The notes under the pieces were generated by a model that worked only from the letters and a program-made list of their open reading frames with translations, was not told the DNA's origin and ran no database searches. The position numbers and the translations under genes were made by a program. Shown here piece by piece: positions 42,668-50,062 of a stretch of DNA of 50,062 nucleotides. Positions within the stretch are counted from its first letter, which is position 1. Every line of letters starts with the position of its first letter. Origin of the DNA: Candidatus Pacearchaeota archaeon (lineage in GTDB: Archaea; Nanobdellota; Nanobdellia; Pacearchaeales; GW2011-AR1); contig JAFCDI010000002.1 in NCBI GenBank assembly GCA_017609755.1, forward strand, positions 1 through 50,062, written 5' to 3'.

Positions 42668-43261
42668 TTATCTTCCCCCTCTCAAAGCTTGAGCTAGAAT
42701 ATTGTTTGCTTTTTCAGTGCTTGTTTTAGCTGGTTTTGATGCAGCAATAATTGCAACTATTAATCCTATAAAAACTCCAATACCTACAATTGTTGGCCAA
42801 TTATAAGTCCACCAAGTTCCAAAAGTAAATCCTAAATTTCTAGACGCACTTAATAATACTCCTAAAACAACTACAACAGAAACTACCATTAATCCAACCA
42901 TCCAACCTTTATTATCTGGATCAATAAACAATCCAGTAATAATTAGTATAACTAAAATAACTGATAAACCAACTCCAAGAGCAGGAAATAACTGAGTAAA
43001 GAACATTCTAACAAAAGGAAATTGCAAAGCCATTAATGAAACAGCTAAAGAAATTATCGCACTAATTGCCATATTTGGATTTCCATCTGATTTTTTGAAA
43101 ATATTCATTCTAGAAAGAATTCCAAAAACCAATGCAAAAATTAAAAGAAAGGGCAGAGCATAACTAAATATTCCAACTTGTTCCCACATATTTAAAATGT
43201 TTCCAATTGCGCCTCCATCAAAATAACCATAACTGGCTAAAAACAATAATCCTTCAACCAT
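42668..43261 (-). CDS. Polytopic membrane protein of the filament locus
   Basis: 197 residues with about five hydrophobic spans ('YALPFLLIFALVFGILSRMN', 'LGVGLSVILVILIITGLFID', 'WMVGLMVVSVVVVLGVLLSA', 'IVGIGVFIGLIVAIIAASKP') and a short basic end. Similar in layout to the next protein (43307), so the two may be paralogues. A TATA-like ATATTTAAATC (about 43285-43295) suggests its own promoter. No family name known to me. Confidence 0.7.
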   Translation of the reverse strand: MVEGLLFLASYGYFDGGAIGNILNMWEQVGIFSYALPFLLIFALVFGILSRMNIFKKSDGNPNMAISAIISLAVSLMALQFPFVRMFFTQLFPALGVGLSVILVILIITGLFIDPDNKGWMVGLMVVSVVVVLGVLLSASRNLGFTFGTWWTYNWPTIVGIGVFIGLIVAIIAASKPAKTSTEKANNILAQALRGGR

Positions 43262-43306
43262 AATAGAAATTATGAAAATAGATTTAAATATGTTTCGAAA
43301 GAATTA

Positions 43307-43798
43307 TTATTTAGAACTTTTGATTACTAAAGCCAATGCAACTGCAATAACAACTATAAATAGAAAATTTGTCCAAAAAGCATTGCTCCAATTGCTTCCA
43401 AAAATAAACTCAAAAGCATTTCCTCCAACTCCTGTTGCCCAAAAAACAGCAATAATAACTGCGATTCCTATAACCACCATTAAAAAAGTTTTAAATCCTT
43501 TACTCATATCCAGTCCTTTTTCTCCTGAAGAAACAAAACCCCACAACAATAAAACAACAAAAACAATTACTAAAGAAACTGTTAAAAATAAAATCATATT
43601 TCCTACTACAATTTTAGGAAAAACAGCTCCAACAAAAATTAATCCAATAACAAATGCTATTAATGCATTTAACTGTCTTTTTTCATCTCCAAAAACTTTT
43701 GTTTTCTCAAGTACAGCAAAAACTATGAAAAATATCAACAAAAAAGGATATACAAATTGTGTTAAAATCTCACTCTGTAAGATTGTTTCTGTCGCCAT
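43307..43798 (-). CDS. Polytopic membrane protein, probable paralogue of the 42668 gene
   Basis: 163 residues, about four spans. 'VYPFLLIFFIVFAVLEKTKV' with 'FGDEKRQLNALIAFVIGLIF' matches the pattern 'LPFLLIFALVFGILSRMNIF' and 'NPNMAISAIISLAVSLMALQ' of the neighbour: a first span, a short charged loop, then a second span. The start follows the PRC-barrel stop by 7 nt, suggesting one mRNA. Confidence 0.7.
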   Translation of the reverse strand: MATETILQSEILTQFVYPFLLIFFIVFAVLEKTKVFGDEKRQLNALIAFVIGLIFVGAVFPKIVVGNMILFLTVSLVIVFVVLLLWGFVSSGEKGLDMSKGFKTFLMVVIGIAVIIAVFWATGVGGNAFEFIFGSNWSNAFWTNFLFIVVIAVALALVIKSSK

Positions 43799-43805
43799 CT
43801 TTTTT

Positions 43806-44084
43806 TTATATTAAATCTTCAGGAATCTCTTCAATTCCTGTTTCTGGATTAGGCAGTGCTGCCTTATTAATTATAAAAATATCACTAATTGCTTTTACAA
43901 ATTGATGCGGAATAATAACACCTTTTGCTCCTCCAATAAGAGAAATTACTCCTCCACCTACTTTTATCCTCCATCCATCTATTTTATTCTCATATAAATT
44001 TACTTCTTCAATTTCTCCAAAATAGTCTCCAGAATCAGTATATACTTTTGAACCTAAAACTTCTGTTATCTTTTTAACTCTCAT
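43806..44084 (-). CDS. PRC-barrel domain protein
   Basis: 92 residues: 'VKKITEVLGSKVYTDSGDYF', 'GEIEEVNLYENKIDGWRIKV' and 'GVIIPHQFVKAISDIFII' form the six-strand PRC barrel. Archaeal single-domain PRC proteins include CdpB-type cell division factors that bind SepF, and others act in RNA metabolism; which applies is not clear. It leads the mRNA of the membrane proteins. Confidence 0.85.
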   Translation of the reverse strand: MRVKKITEVLGSKVYTDSGDYFGEIEEVNLYENKIDGWRIKVGGGVISLIGGAKGVIIPHQFVKAISDIFIINKAALPNPETGIEEIPEDLI

Positions 44085-44210
44085 AATTGAAACATACTAA
44101 TTTCCTTTAAATATTTTTCCATAAATAGAAATATACTTTATTTTGAAAGTTTCAAAGAAGAAATTATAGAATACAACAAAGTTTATAAAAAATCTTTAGC
44201 TTAAATTAAT

Positions 44211-44843
44211 ATGATAAATAAAAAAGAAATTATTTCAATTCTAATTGCCACTCTAATTATTGCATTTTCAATAAATTTGCTCTCAAGTTTATCTAGTTTT
44301 TTATCTGTTCTTTTATCTGTATTTGTAGTTATTCTAATCAATATAATTGCAAAAAAAATAACTAGTTTTAAATTAGATTCTGAAATAGAAACTAGTCTTT
44401 GGGAAATAAAGAGATATGGATTTAGAGAACATCAGAGATTAAAAACAGCTTTTCCTCTAGGAGCCTTTTTGCCTCTACTTTCAAAAGTGATTTTATTTCC
44501 ATTAAATAATTTTGTGTGGATGGCTTCTCTAGTATTTGACGTAAAAGCAAAAACATATCGAAGTGCAAAAAGACATGGATTATATAAATTTTCAGAAATA
44601 ACAGAAGATCATATAGGATATATTGCTGCTGCAGGAATAATAGCAAATCTTTTATTAGCTATATTAGGATATTTAATGGGATTTCCTCTATTTTCAAAAT
44701 TAAATATTTATTATGCCTTTTTTAATATGCTTCCTTTATCAAATTTAGATGGAAACAAAATATTCTTTGGAAACATTATTCTTTGGATTTTTCTAGCAAT
44801 AATAACTTTAATAGGAATGGGATATGCTATTCTACTAGTGTGA
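44211..44843 (+). CDS. M50-like (site-2 protease fold) membrane protein without HExxH
   Basis: 210 residues, about six spans. The C-terminal 'YYAFFNMLPLSNLDGNKIFF' corresponds to the N-x-D-G metal motif of M50 proteases, and 'TAFPLGAFLPLLSKVILFPL' is a segment seen in archaeal relatives. No H-E-x-x-H is present, so it is probably not a protease. It ends with TGA one base before the next ATG, so it is cotranscribed with the 69-residue protein. Confidence 0.65.
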   Translation: MINKKEIISILIATLIIAFSINLLSSLSSFLSVLLSVFVVILINIIAKKITSFKLDSEIETSLWEIKRYGFREHQRLKTAFPLGAFLPLLSKVILFPLNNFVWMASLVFDVKAKTYRSAKRHGLYKFSEITEDHIGYIAAAGIIANLLLAILGYLMGFPLFSKLNIYYAFFNMLPLSNLDGNKIFFGNIILWIFLAIITLIGMGYAILLV

Positions 44844-44844
44844 A

Positions 44845-45054
44845 ATGGAAAAAAAAAGTTTGTTAAAAACAAGAAAAGTAACAGGAATTTTTTCACTAGC
44901 AGCGTTTATAGGAGGATTTTTATTTTTAAATCCAACAATAACAGGAGGAGCAATTCTAGAAAATTCGTCTAGTTTGAGTTCTCTTTCAATAATTGGTCTT
45001 CTTCTTATAGCTTGTTCAGTTATTCTTGCTGCTTATGCTCTAAAAAAAAGATAA
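44845..45054 (+). CDS. Small membrane protein, two spans
   Basis: 69 residues. Hydrophobic segments 'VTGIFSLAAFIGGFLFLNPT' and 'SSLSIIGLLLIACSVILAAY' joined by a serine-rich loop, ending in 'KKR'. No family recognised. One base after the M50-like gene and 12 before hef, so probably on the same mRNA. Confidence 0.65.
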   Translation: MEKKSLLKTRKVTGIFSLAAFIGGFLFLNPTITGGAILENSSSLSSLSIIGLLLIACSVILAAYALKKR

Positions 45055-45066
45055 ATTTCTAGAAAA

Positions 45067-46611
45067 ATGAAATTTTTAGAAGGAATTACTCCACGAGAGT
45101 ATCAAAAAGAGATATTTGAAAACTGTAAAGATAAAAATTGCCTAGTTGTGCTTCCAACTGGTTTAGGAAAGACTCTAATTGCTTTAATGTTAACAATTGA
45201 AAGAATGAGAAAATTTCCTGGAAACAAGGTTGTTTTTCTTGCGCCTACAAAACCTTTAGCAGAACAACATTTAAAATTTTTCAAAAAACATTTGCCCGAG
45301 TTATTTGGAGATTTACAATTATTTACTGGAGCAGTTAAAGCTGATAAAAGAAAAAAAATTTGGCAAATAGCAGACATTATTTTTTCAACCCCTCAATGTG
45401 TTGCAAATGATTTAAAAAAAAATCTTTATAATTTAGAAGAAGTCTGTCTTTTAATAGAAGATGAGGCTCATCGTTGTATAAAAAATTATGATTATAATTT
45501 TATTGCCAAAAAATACAAAGAGCAGGCAATTAATCAAAGAATAATTGGATTAACTGCTTCACCTGGAAGTGAATTTTCAAAAATAAAAGAAATATGCAAA
45601 AATCTTTCAATTGAAGATGTAGAACTAAGAACTCGGAAAAGTGAAGATGTAAAAAAATATCTTCAGGAACTAGAATTTGAAAAAATTCTGTTAGATTTTC
45701 CTCCAGAATTTCAAGAAATAAAGCATGTTCTTACAAAACTATTTGAAAGATATGTCGAAGAACTAAAAATCAGAAAAGTTCTATGGACAGCCCCTTCAAA
45801 AATAAAATTAATAGAACTTCAAAAAAATCTCATGGCTGGAATAGCTAGAGGCAACAAAAACTTCAATTATTTATTAGGTGTAAGTGCATGTGCTTCAGCA
45901 ATAAAAATTCAGCACTCCTTAGAACTATTAGAAACTCAAACTCTTTTAAGTTTTAATAAATATTTAAAAAATTTATTTAATCAAGCTTCAAAAAAACAAA
46001 GTAGAGGAGTTGTAAAATTAGTTGCAAAACCAGAATTTAATTTTGCCTTTATGCAATCAAATGAACTTTTAGCAAAAAATTTAGAACATCCAAAAATAGA
46101 AAAAATATTAGAAATAGTAAAAAGAGAGATTAAAAAAAATTCTAAAGCAAAAATATTGATTTTCACTCAATTTAGAGAAACAGCAACAATCCTTTCTAAA
46201 AAATTAAATGAATTAAAAGAAATCTCTTCAAAAGTTTTTGTTGGACAAGCCAAAAAAAATGGTTCTGGATTAAGTCAAAAAGAACAGAAAAAAATAATTG
46301 AACAATTTTCCGAGGGAAAAATAAATGTTTTGTGTGCAACTTGCATTGCAGAAGAAGGACTTGATATTCCAGAAGTTAATACAGTTATTTTCTATGAAAC
46401 AGTTCCTTCTGCTATTCGTGCAATTCAAAGAGCAGGAAGAACAGCCAGATTAAAAAAAGGAAAATTAATTTTGCTTTTAACCAAAAAAACAAGAGATGAA
46501 ACTTTTTATTATGTCTCAAGAAGTAGAGAAAAAAGAATGAAAACTGCAATAGATAATATAAAAGAAGATTTTAAAAGAAATGGAAAATTAGAATTTCAGA
46601 AAAAATTATAA
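45067..46611 (+). CDS. hef: Hef-type helicase (helicase half)
   Basis: 514 residues. SF2 motifs: 'ITPREYQKEIFENC', Walker A 'VVLPTGLGKTLIALML' (31-36), 'FLAPTKPLAEQHLKFF', DEAH box 'LLIEDEAHRCIKNYDYNF' (132-135), 'IGLTASPGS', then the second RecA domain with 'ILIFTQFRETATILSKKLNE', 'VLCATCIAEEGLDIPEVNTV' and 'AIRAIQRAGRTARLKKGKLI'. A helical insert (about 210-320) is as in Hef/FANCM. Full-length euryarchaeal Hef also carries an ERCC4 nuclease; here that part is the next gene, in the same frame after two stop codons. The role is processing of stalled replication forks. Confidence 0.92.
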   Translation: MKFLEGITPREYQKEIFENCKDKNCLVVLPTGLGKTLIALMLTIERMRKFPGNKVVFLAPTKPLAEQHLKFFKKHLPELFGDLQLFTGAVKADKRKKIWQIADIIFSTPQCVANDLKKNLYNLEEVCLLIEDEAHRCIKNYDYNFIAKKYKEQAINQRIIGLTASPGSEFSKIKEICKNLSIEDVELRTRKSEDVKKYLQELEFEKILLDFPPEFQEIKHVLTKLFERYVEELKIRKVLWTAPSKIKLIELQKNLMAGIARGNKNFNYLLGVSACASAIKIQHSLELLETQTLLSFNKYLKNLFNQASKKQSRGVVKLVAKPEFNFAFMQSNELLAKNLEHPKIEKILEIVKREIKKNSKAKILIFTQFRETATILSKKLNELKEISSKVFVGQAKKNGSGLSQKEQKKIIEQFSEGKINVLCATCIAEEGLDIPEVNTVIFYETVPSAIRAIQRAGRTARLKKGKLILLLTKKTRDETFYYVSRSREKRMKTAIDNIKEDFKRNGKLEFQKKL

Positions 46612-46617
46612 TAAAAA

Positions 46618-47298
46618 ATGAAACAAATTATAGAAATATTTACTTCAAAAGAAAAAAAGAAAAGTCCAAAAGAGCTTCCAAAAATAATTGTAGATTATAG
46701 AGAGAAAAATTCTCTTATTATTTCTGAACTAATTAGATTAGGAATTAAAATAGATTTTAGAGAATTAAAGATTGCAGATTATATTGTAAAAAATGTTGCA
46801 ATTGAAAGAAAAACAATTAATGATTTTGTAAACTCAATGATAAATAAAAGATTATTTAGACAAATTCAAGAATTACAACAATATTCTAATCGTCTTCTAA
46901 TTATAGAAGGAATAGGCGAACAAGAACTTTATACTGACGATGAATTAGGAGTAAATGGTAATGCAATTAGAGGTTTTTTGCTATCTATACTTCTGAAATA
47001 CAATATTCCTATTATTTTTACAAAAAACTATCTTGATAGTGCAAAGTTTATTTATATTCTTTCAAAAAAACAAAAAAAAGAAATGGCATTAAAAGCAAAA
47101 AAAAGAATTCTAAATTCAAAAGAACAACTTCAATTTATTCTAGAAAGTTTCCCAGGAATAGGGCCTAAAACAGCTCAAAAATTATTAAAGCAATTTAAAA
47201 CAATCTCTAATATAATTAATGCTTCTGAAGCAGAATTAAAAGAAATTTTAGGAAAAAAAGCAGAAATTATAATTAATCTAAGAAATAAAAAATATTAA
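46618..47298 (+). CDS. ERCC4/XPF-type structure-specific nuclease (nuclease half of Hef)
   Basis: 226 residues. ERCC4 nuclease motifs 'IIVDYREKNSLIISELIRLG' (Asp26), 'LKIADYIVKNVAIERKTIND' (GDY- and ERK-type sites, Asp69) and 'RQIQELQQYSNRLLIIEG'. A C-terminal (HhH)2 domain (about 165-222) has 'ILESFPGIGPKTAQKLLKQF'. It lies 6 nt behind the helicase gene in the same frame. The two products probably act as one complex like fused Hef. The last 4 bases overlap the convergent thpR gene. Confidence 0.92.
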   Translation: MKQIIEIFTSKEKKKSPKELPKIIVDYREKNSLIISELIRLGIKIDFRELKIADYIVKNVAIERKTINDFVNSMINKRLFRQIQELQQYSNRLLIIEGIGEQELYTDDELGVNGNAIRGFLLSILLKYNIPIIFTKNYLDSAKFIYILSKKQKKEMALKAKKRILNSKEQLQFILESFPGIGPKTAQKLLKQFKTISNIINASEAELKEILGKKAEIIINLRNKKY

Positions 47299-47834
47299 AT
47301 TAAATTATATTCTTTAATAACTTCATATTTTGGACCTTTAGAAGTTAGCTTAGATTCCATCAAATAAAAACAATCTATCTTAAATTTTATTTTTGGAATT
47401 TTTATCTTATTTAAAATTTCTAAGAATTTCTTTTTATTATCTAATTTTTTTATCCGAGCAATTGTTAAATGACTCATAAATCTTTTTTCTTTTTTAAATA
47501 AATTTAGTAATTTGTCGTCGATAAAAGATTGTAATTTAACACAATTAGATAAATAAAGCCAAACAATTATTTTTTTTGAATAATTTTTTGATTTTCTATT
47601 ATCAAAAAAACCTAGATTTTTAATAGTTGAATTAAATTTTTTAAATTTTATTTCTTTTAATCTTGTTTTAATTTCTTCTAATTTCTCTTCTTCAATTTCT
47701 CCTAAAAATTTTAGAGTTAAATGAAGATTTTCTAATTCTGTTTTCTTTCCTTCAAAGATAGGCAATTTATTCTGAATTTTTTCAATTTCTTTTTTAATTT
47801 CTGGAGAAAGATTTACTGATATAAAACATCTCAT
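47295..47834 (-). CDS. thpR: RNA 2',3'-cyclic phosphodiesterase (2H family)
   Basis: 179 residues. Both H-x-T motifs are present: 'LENLHLTLKFLGEIEEE' (His38) and 'RFMSHLTIARIKKLDNKK' (His122), with the standard start 'MRCFISVNLSPEIKKEIEKI'. It opens 2',3'-cyclic phosphates on RNA ends and has been linked to tRNA processing. It overlaps the upstream arginase-family gene by 4 nt. Confidence 0.93.
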   Translation of the reverse strand: MRCFISVNLSPEIKKEIEKIQNKLPIFEGKKTELENLHLTLKFLGEIEEEKLEEIKTRLKEIKFKKFNSTIKNLGFFDNRKSKNYSKKIIVWLYLSNCVKLQSFIDDKLLNLFKKEKRFMSHLTIARIKKLDNKKKFLEILNKIKIPKIKFKIDCFYLMESKLTSKGPKYEVIKEYNLI

Positions 47835-48631
47835 AAAAGCTCTCCTAAAATTTTAGCTCCTAATTTAACTGTTTTATTATTCTCGTCTTTAAAAGGATTT
47901 ATTTCCACAATATCTACTGCTCTTAAATTTTTTATTTTATTTATTCTCTGAATAAGATAAATAAACTCTCTAGAACTCAATCCTCCTGGCTCGCAATATC
48001 CTGTTCCTGGTGCAAAGGCAGGATCAATTACATCAATGTCAATTGAAACATAAAGCTCTTTTCCATTTGAAAATTCCATAAGAATATCGCAGCTCTCTGA
48101 TAAATTTTCTAAAAGAGAATTCATAGAAAGAATTCTAATTCCTTTTTCTTTTAAAAATCTTATTTCTTCTTTATCTATATTTCTAACTCCAACTAACAAA
48201 ACATTTTTAACTGGAAATCCGTCTTCAATTAGTTTTCTCAACCACTCTTCATGAGTAGGTTCTTTCATTGGAATCATACAATCAGCGTGAGCATCAAAAA
48301 CAATTAAACAAGATTCTCTTCCAGAGTTTTGGCAAAAATCAAAAAAACTTCTTGTAAGAGAATAACTTATAGAATGATCTCCTCCAACATAAATTGTTTT
48401 AGGTTGACTTTCAAACATTTTAAATCCATTTTTATAAATTAAATTATTACTTAATTCAACATCAGAATTATCTAAATGAATCTCTTCTAAATCTAAAAGT
48501 TGTAAATCTATAAGTTTTCCAAATTCATTACAATATATTGTTTTAAGTGCTTCTACAACTTTGTTTGGTGCTTTTTCACAGCCTTTTGTTTTATCTAATC
48601 CATTTATTCCAGGAACTTTTACTAAATACAT
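47831..48631 (-). CDS. Arginase/agmatinase-family ureohydrolase
   Basis: 266 residues. Metal ligands in 'YVGGDHSISYSLTRSFF' (83-87), 'LIVFDAHADCMIPM' (113-117) and 'ELYVSIDIDVIDPAFAPGTG' (198, 200), plus 'DIVEINPFKDENNKTVKLGA'. The enzyme hydrolyses a guanidino group to release urea; agmatine or arginine are the usual substrates and the sequence alone does not decide. It forms a two-gene mRNA with thpR (4-nt overlap). Confidence 0.9.
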   Translation of the reverse strand: MYLVKVPGINGLDKTKGCEKAPNKVVEALKTIYCNEFGKLIDLQLLDLEEIHLDNSDVELSNNLIYKNGFKMFESQPKTIYVGGDHSISYSLTRSFFDFCQNSGRESCLIVFDAHADCMIPMKEPTHEEWLRKLIEDGFPVKNVLLVGVRNIDKEEIRFLKEKGIRILSMNSLLENLSESCDILMEFSNGKELYVSIDIDVIDPAFAPGTGYCEPGGLSSREFIYLIQRINKIKNLRAVDIVEINPFKDENNKTVKLGAKILGELL

Positions 48632-48661
48632 AAAAAAACATAAAGAAATTAATTTAAAAAT

Positions 48662-50062
48662 TTATCTTATAGGAGGATATCTTCTAATAGGATATCTTGT
48701 AATAAGAGGAGTTTTTTTAGGAGGAGGTCCAGACGGCCTTCCTGGTCCAGGAGCATGTTTTGGAGGTCTTCCTATTTGTCCATGATGAATAACAGGAGGT
48801 CTTCCAGGAGGTCTTTTTGGTCCGGGCCTATGTTCTGGAGGAATGTTTCTATTTGGAGGCCCTCTAAATTTTTTCCTCTCTTTATTATAAATTTTAAAGA
48901 AAATAACTGCAACTATTGCAATCATTAAAATAATAATTCCAATTACTAAATATAAAATCCATTTAGAGCCAGATTCTGAAGTTGGAGTACAATCTTCAGG
49001 ACAATTATCTATATTTTCATAATATCCGCAATAACCATCTCCACAATCTGAAAAAGCAGGATCATCTTCATTTCCAACACTAGATGTAACATATCCACAA
49101 AGTCCACTAACTTTTTCTTGAGAAGACCATTTATAATCAGAACCACAAATTAAAGGTATTTCGTCTTGACAACTTCTATTTCCAATAGGTGCACATTCAA
49201 CACTACAATTTCCAATTACAACTCCTAATTCACTCCATTTAAAATCCTCTCCACATTTATATAATTTATATCCCAAACACATTTCTTCTCCAATGCTTGT
49301 GCAACTCTTTTGTGCAATATCTTCTACACAAGAACCATTTCCATCAGAAACATATCCAATTTCACATTCACAATTCAAAGTACAATGTTCTGAACCATCA
49401 CACTCTTCATAATATGCACTTTCAAAAATACCATTTCCACAATAATCTGGTTCTGTTATTAAAAATAAAGAAAAATGATTTGTTGTGAAAATATATTCGT
49501 ACATAGATTCTGTATCAGTTATATTTTCTAATCTTTTATCTGAAATAGCTGTCCAATCCTCTTTACTCTCTTCAACATAAATAACAATCTCACTTAAAGG
49601 CCAATTAAATTCACTCTCATTTAAATGTAAAGTTAAATTTGCAGGAGTCTCTGGATGATCTGAAGAAATATTTAAAATTTTAATAATTCTTCTATTCTCA
49701 ATATTAAAAACATAACCCGCTGGAAGAGTATTTAAAACTCCAAACTCAAAATTAAATGCACATCCAGATTTAATTTCTTTTACATATTTTCCTGCTTCTA
49801 AAGAAGCAATTCCTAATTTATTAAGATCATATGCTTCTTCTAAGCATCCTGGACATTCCCAATAATTATTTGCTTTATTACTGCAAGTTTCTCCTGGACT
49901 CAAACATTTATTTGTAGTTAAACACCAGCTATATCCTCCTGAAACACAAGCAGAACAAGTTGCAGGCAAACTATCTCCATTAGTTGTTGTAGAATCTTCT
50001 CCATCACAATTATCATCTATTCCATTATTTGGAATCTCCTCTTCTCCAGGATTAATATTTGA
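48662..50062 (-). CDS. Cysteine-rich surface protein with membrane anchor and proline-rich tail (5' part outside the window)
   Basis: The frame is open to the right edge; 466 residues are visible. It begins with 'NPGEEEIPNNGIDDNCDGED', the metal-binding MopE-type motif. Cys-rich modules follow: 'CGNGIFESAYYEECDGSEHC' (myxococcal Cys-rich type), 'CLGYKLYKCGEDFKWSELGV' and 'CQDEIPLICGSDYKWSSQEK' (repeats of one pattern), and 'CGDGYCGYYENIDNCPEDC'. One membrane span ('WILYLVIGIIILMIAIVAVI') lies near residue 385. The last about 70 residues are rich in Pro, Arg and Gly and would be cytoplasmic. The shorter start at 49969 is an internal TTG and not needed. Confidence 0.85.
   Translation of the reverse strand, partial: SNINPGEEEIPNNGIDDNCDGEDSTTTNGDSLPATCSACVSGGYSWCLTTNKCLSPGETCSNKANNYWECPGCLEEAYDLNKLGIASLEAGKYVKEIKSGCAFNFEFGVLNTLPAGYVFNIENRRIIKILNISSDHPETPANLTLHLNESEFNWPLSEIVIYVEESKEDWTAISDKRLENITDTESMYEYIFTTNHFSLFLITEPDYCGNGIFESAYYEECDGSEHCTLNCECEIGYVSDGNGSCVEDIAQKSCTSIGEEMCLGYKLYKCGEDFKWSELGVVIGNCSVECAPIGNRSCQDEIPLICGSDYKWSSQEKVSGLCGYVTSSVGNEDDPAFSDCGDGYCGYYENIDNCPEDCTPTSESGSKWILYLVIGIIILMIAIVAVIFFKIYNKERKKFRGPPNRNIPPEHRPGPKRPPGRPPVIHHGQIGRPPKHAPGPGRPSGPPPKKTPLITRYPIRRYPPIR

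Noticed and set aside
43272-43814. 180-codon plus-strand ORF
   Set aside because: It is the antisense of a clear polytopic membrane protein (43307-43798) and is a threonine/lysine-rich shadow caused by codon bias.

Overview
The window is one contig piece of a very AT-rich archaeal genome with short intergenic gaps. The gene set is archaeal: TFB, SRP54/FtsY, Bud32, RadA, RPA, GINS, RecJ-like nuclease, aIF2-alpha, aEF1-beta, S8e, S3Ae, S15, L44e, Nop10, an Lsm protein, EndoQ and Hef. Six tRNA genes are present, two of them with introns bounded by canonical bulge-helix-bulge motifs. AT richness, small single-domain proteins, many N-terminal 'NKRG/NKG + hydrophobic' prepilin-type signals and little metabolism (only apgM, ndk and a ureohydrolase) suggest a DPANN archaeon of the Nanoarchaeota/Woesearchaeota/Pacearchaeota group. 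That placement is inference; there is no rRNA here. Predicted TATA-like boxes (T4-5 A3 or TTTATAAA) lie about 20-35 nt upstream of many starts, as expected for mostly leaderless transcripts.

Layout. 1-4.6 kb: end of a surface protein, a tRNA-Arg/tRNA-Cys pair, a broken RNase Z gene, Lsm, S8e, a small interrupted ORF, TFB, a small membrane protein, then an unusual GC-richer stretch behind an intron-containing tRNA-Leu. 4.65-13.4 kb: a two-gene operon for a giant 2271-residue exported protein with C-terminal leucine-rich repeats and a 608-residue protein with a prepilin-like N-terminus. 13.5-31.9 kb: housekeeping genes for translation, protein targeting, replication and repair, with one clear pseudogene (18742-19396). 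31.9-44.1 kb: a large type IV filament locus with a prepilin peptidase, about ten small prepilin-like or single-span proteins, a two-domain platform protein and a VirB11/FlaI-type ATPase; divergent from these are a coiled-coil protein and a Tyr/Asn/Gln-rich protein, followed by two polytopic membrane proteins and a PRC-barrel protein. 44.2-50 kb: an M50-like membrane protein without the zinc site, Hef split into helicase and nuclease genes, ThpR, an arginase-family enzyme, and the 3' part of a cysteine-rich surface protein.

How the genes may work together (inference). The peptidase would process the prepilins, and the ATPase and platform protein would assemble them. The giant Cys-rich proteins at 4.65-13.3 kb and at the right edge may be part of the same cell-surface equipment. 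The strongest candidates for something undescribed are this filament locus, with two perfect 30-bp direct repeats in its divergent promoter region, and the giant LRR protein operon. Several genes look damaged or reduced: RNase Z, a DUF5684-like membrane protein, a HIT protein without its histidines and a very short Nop10.
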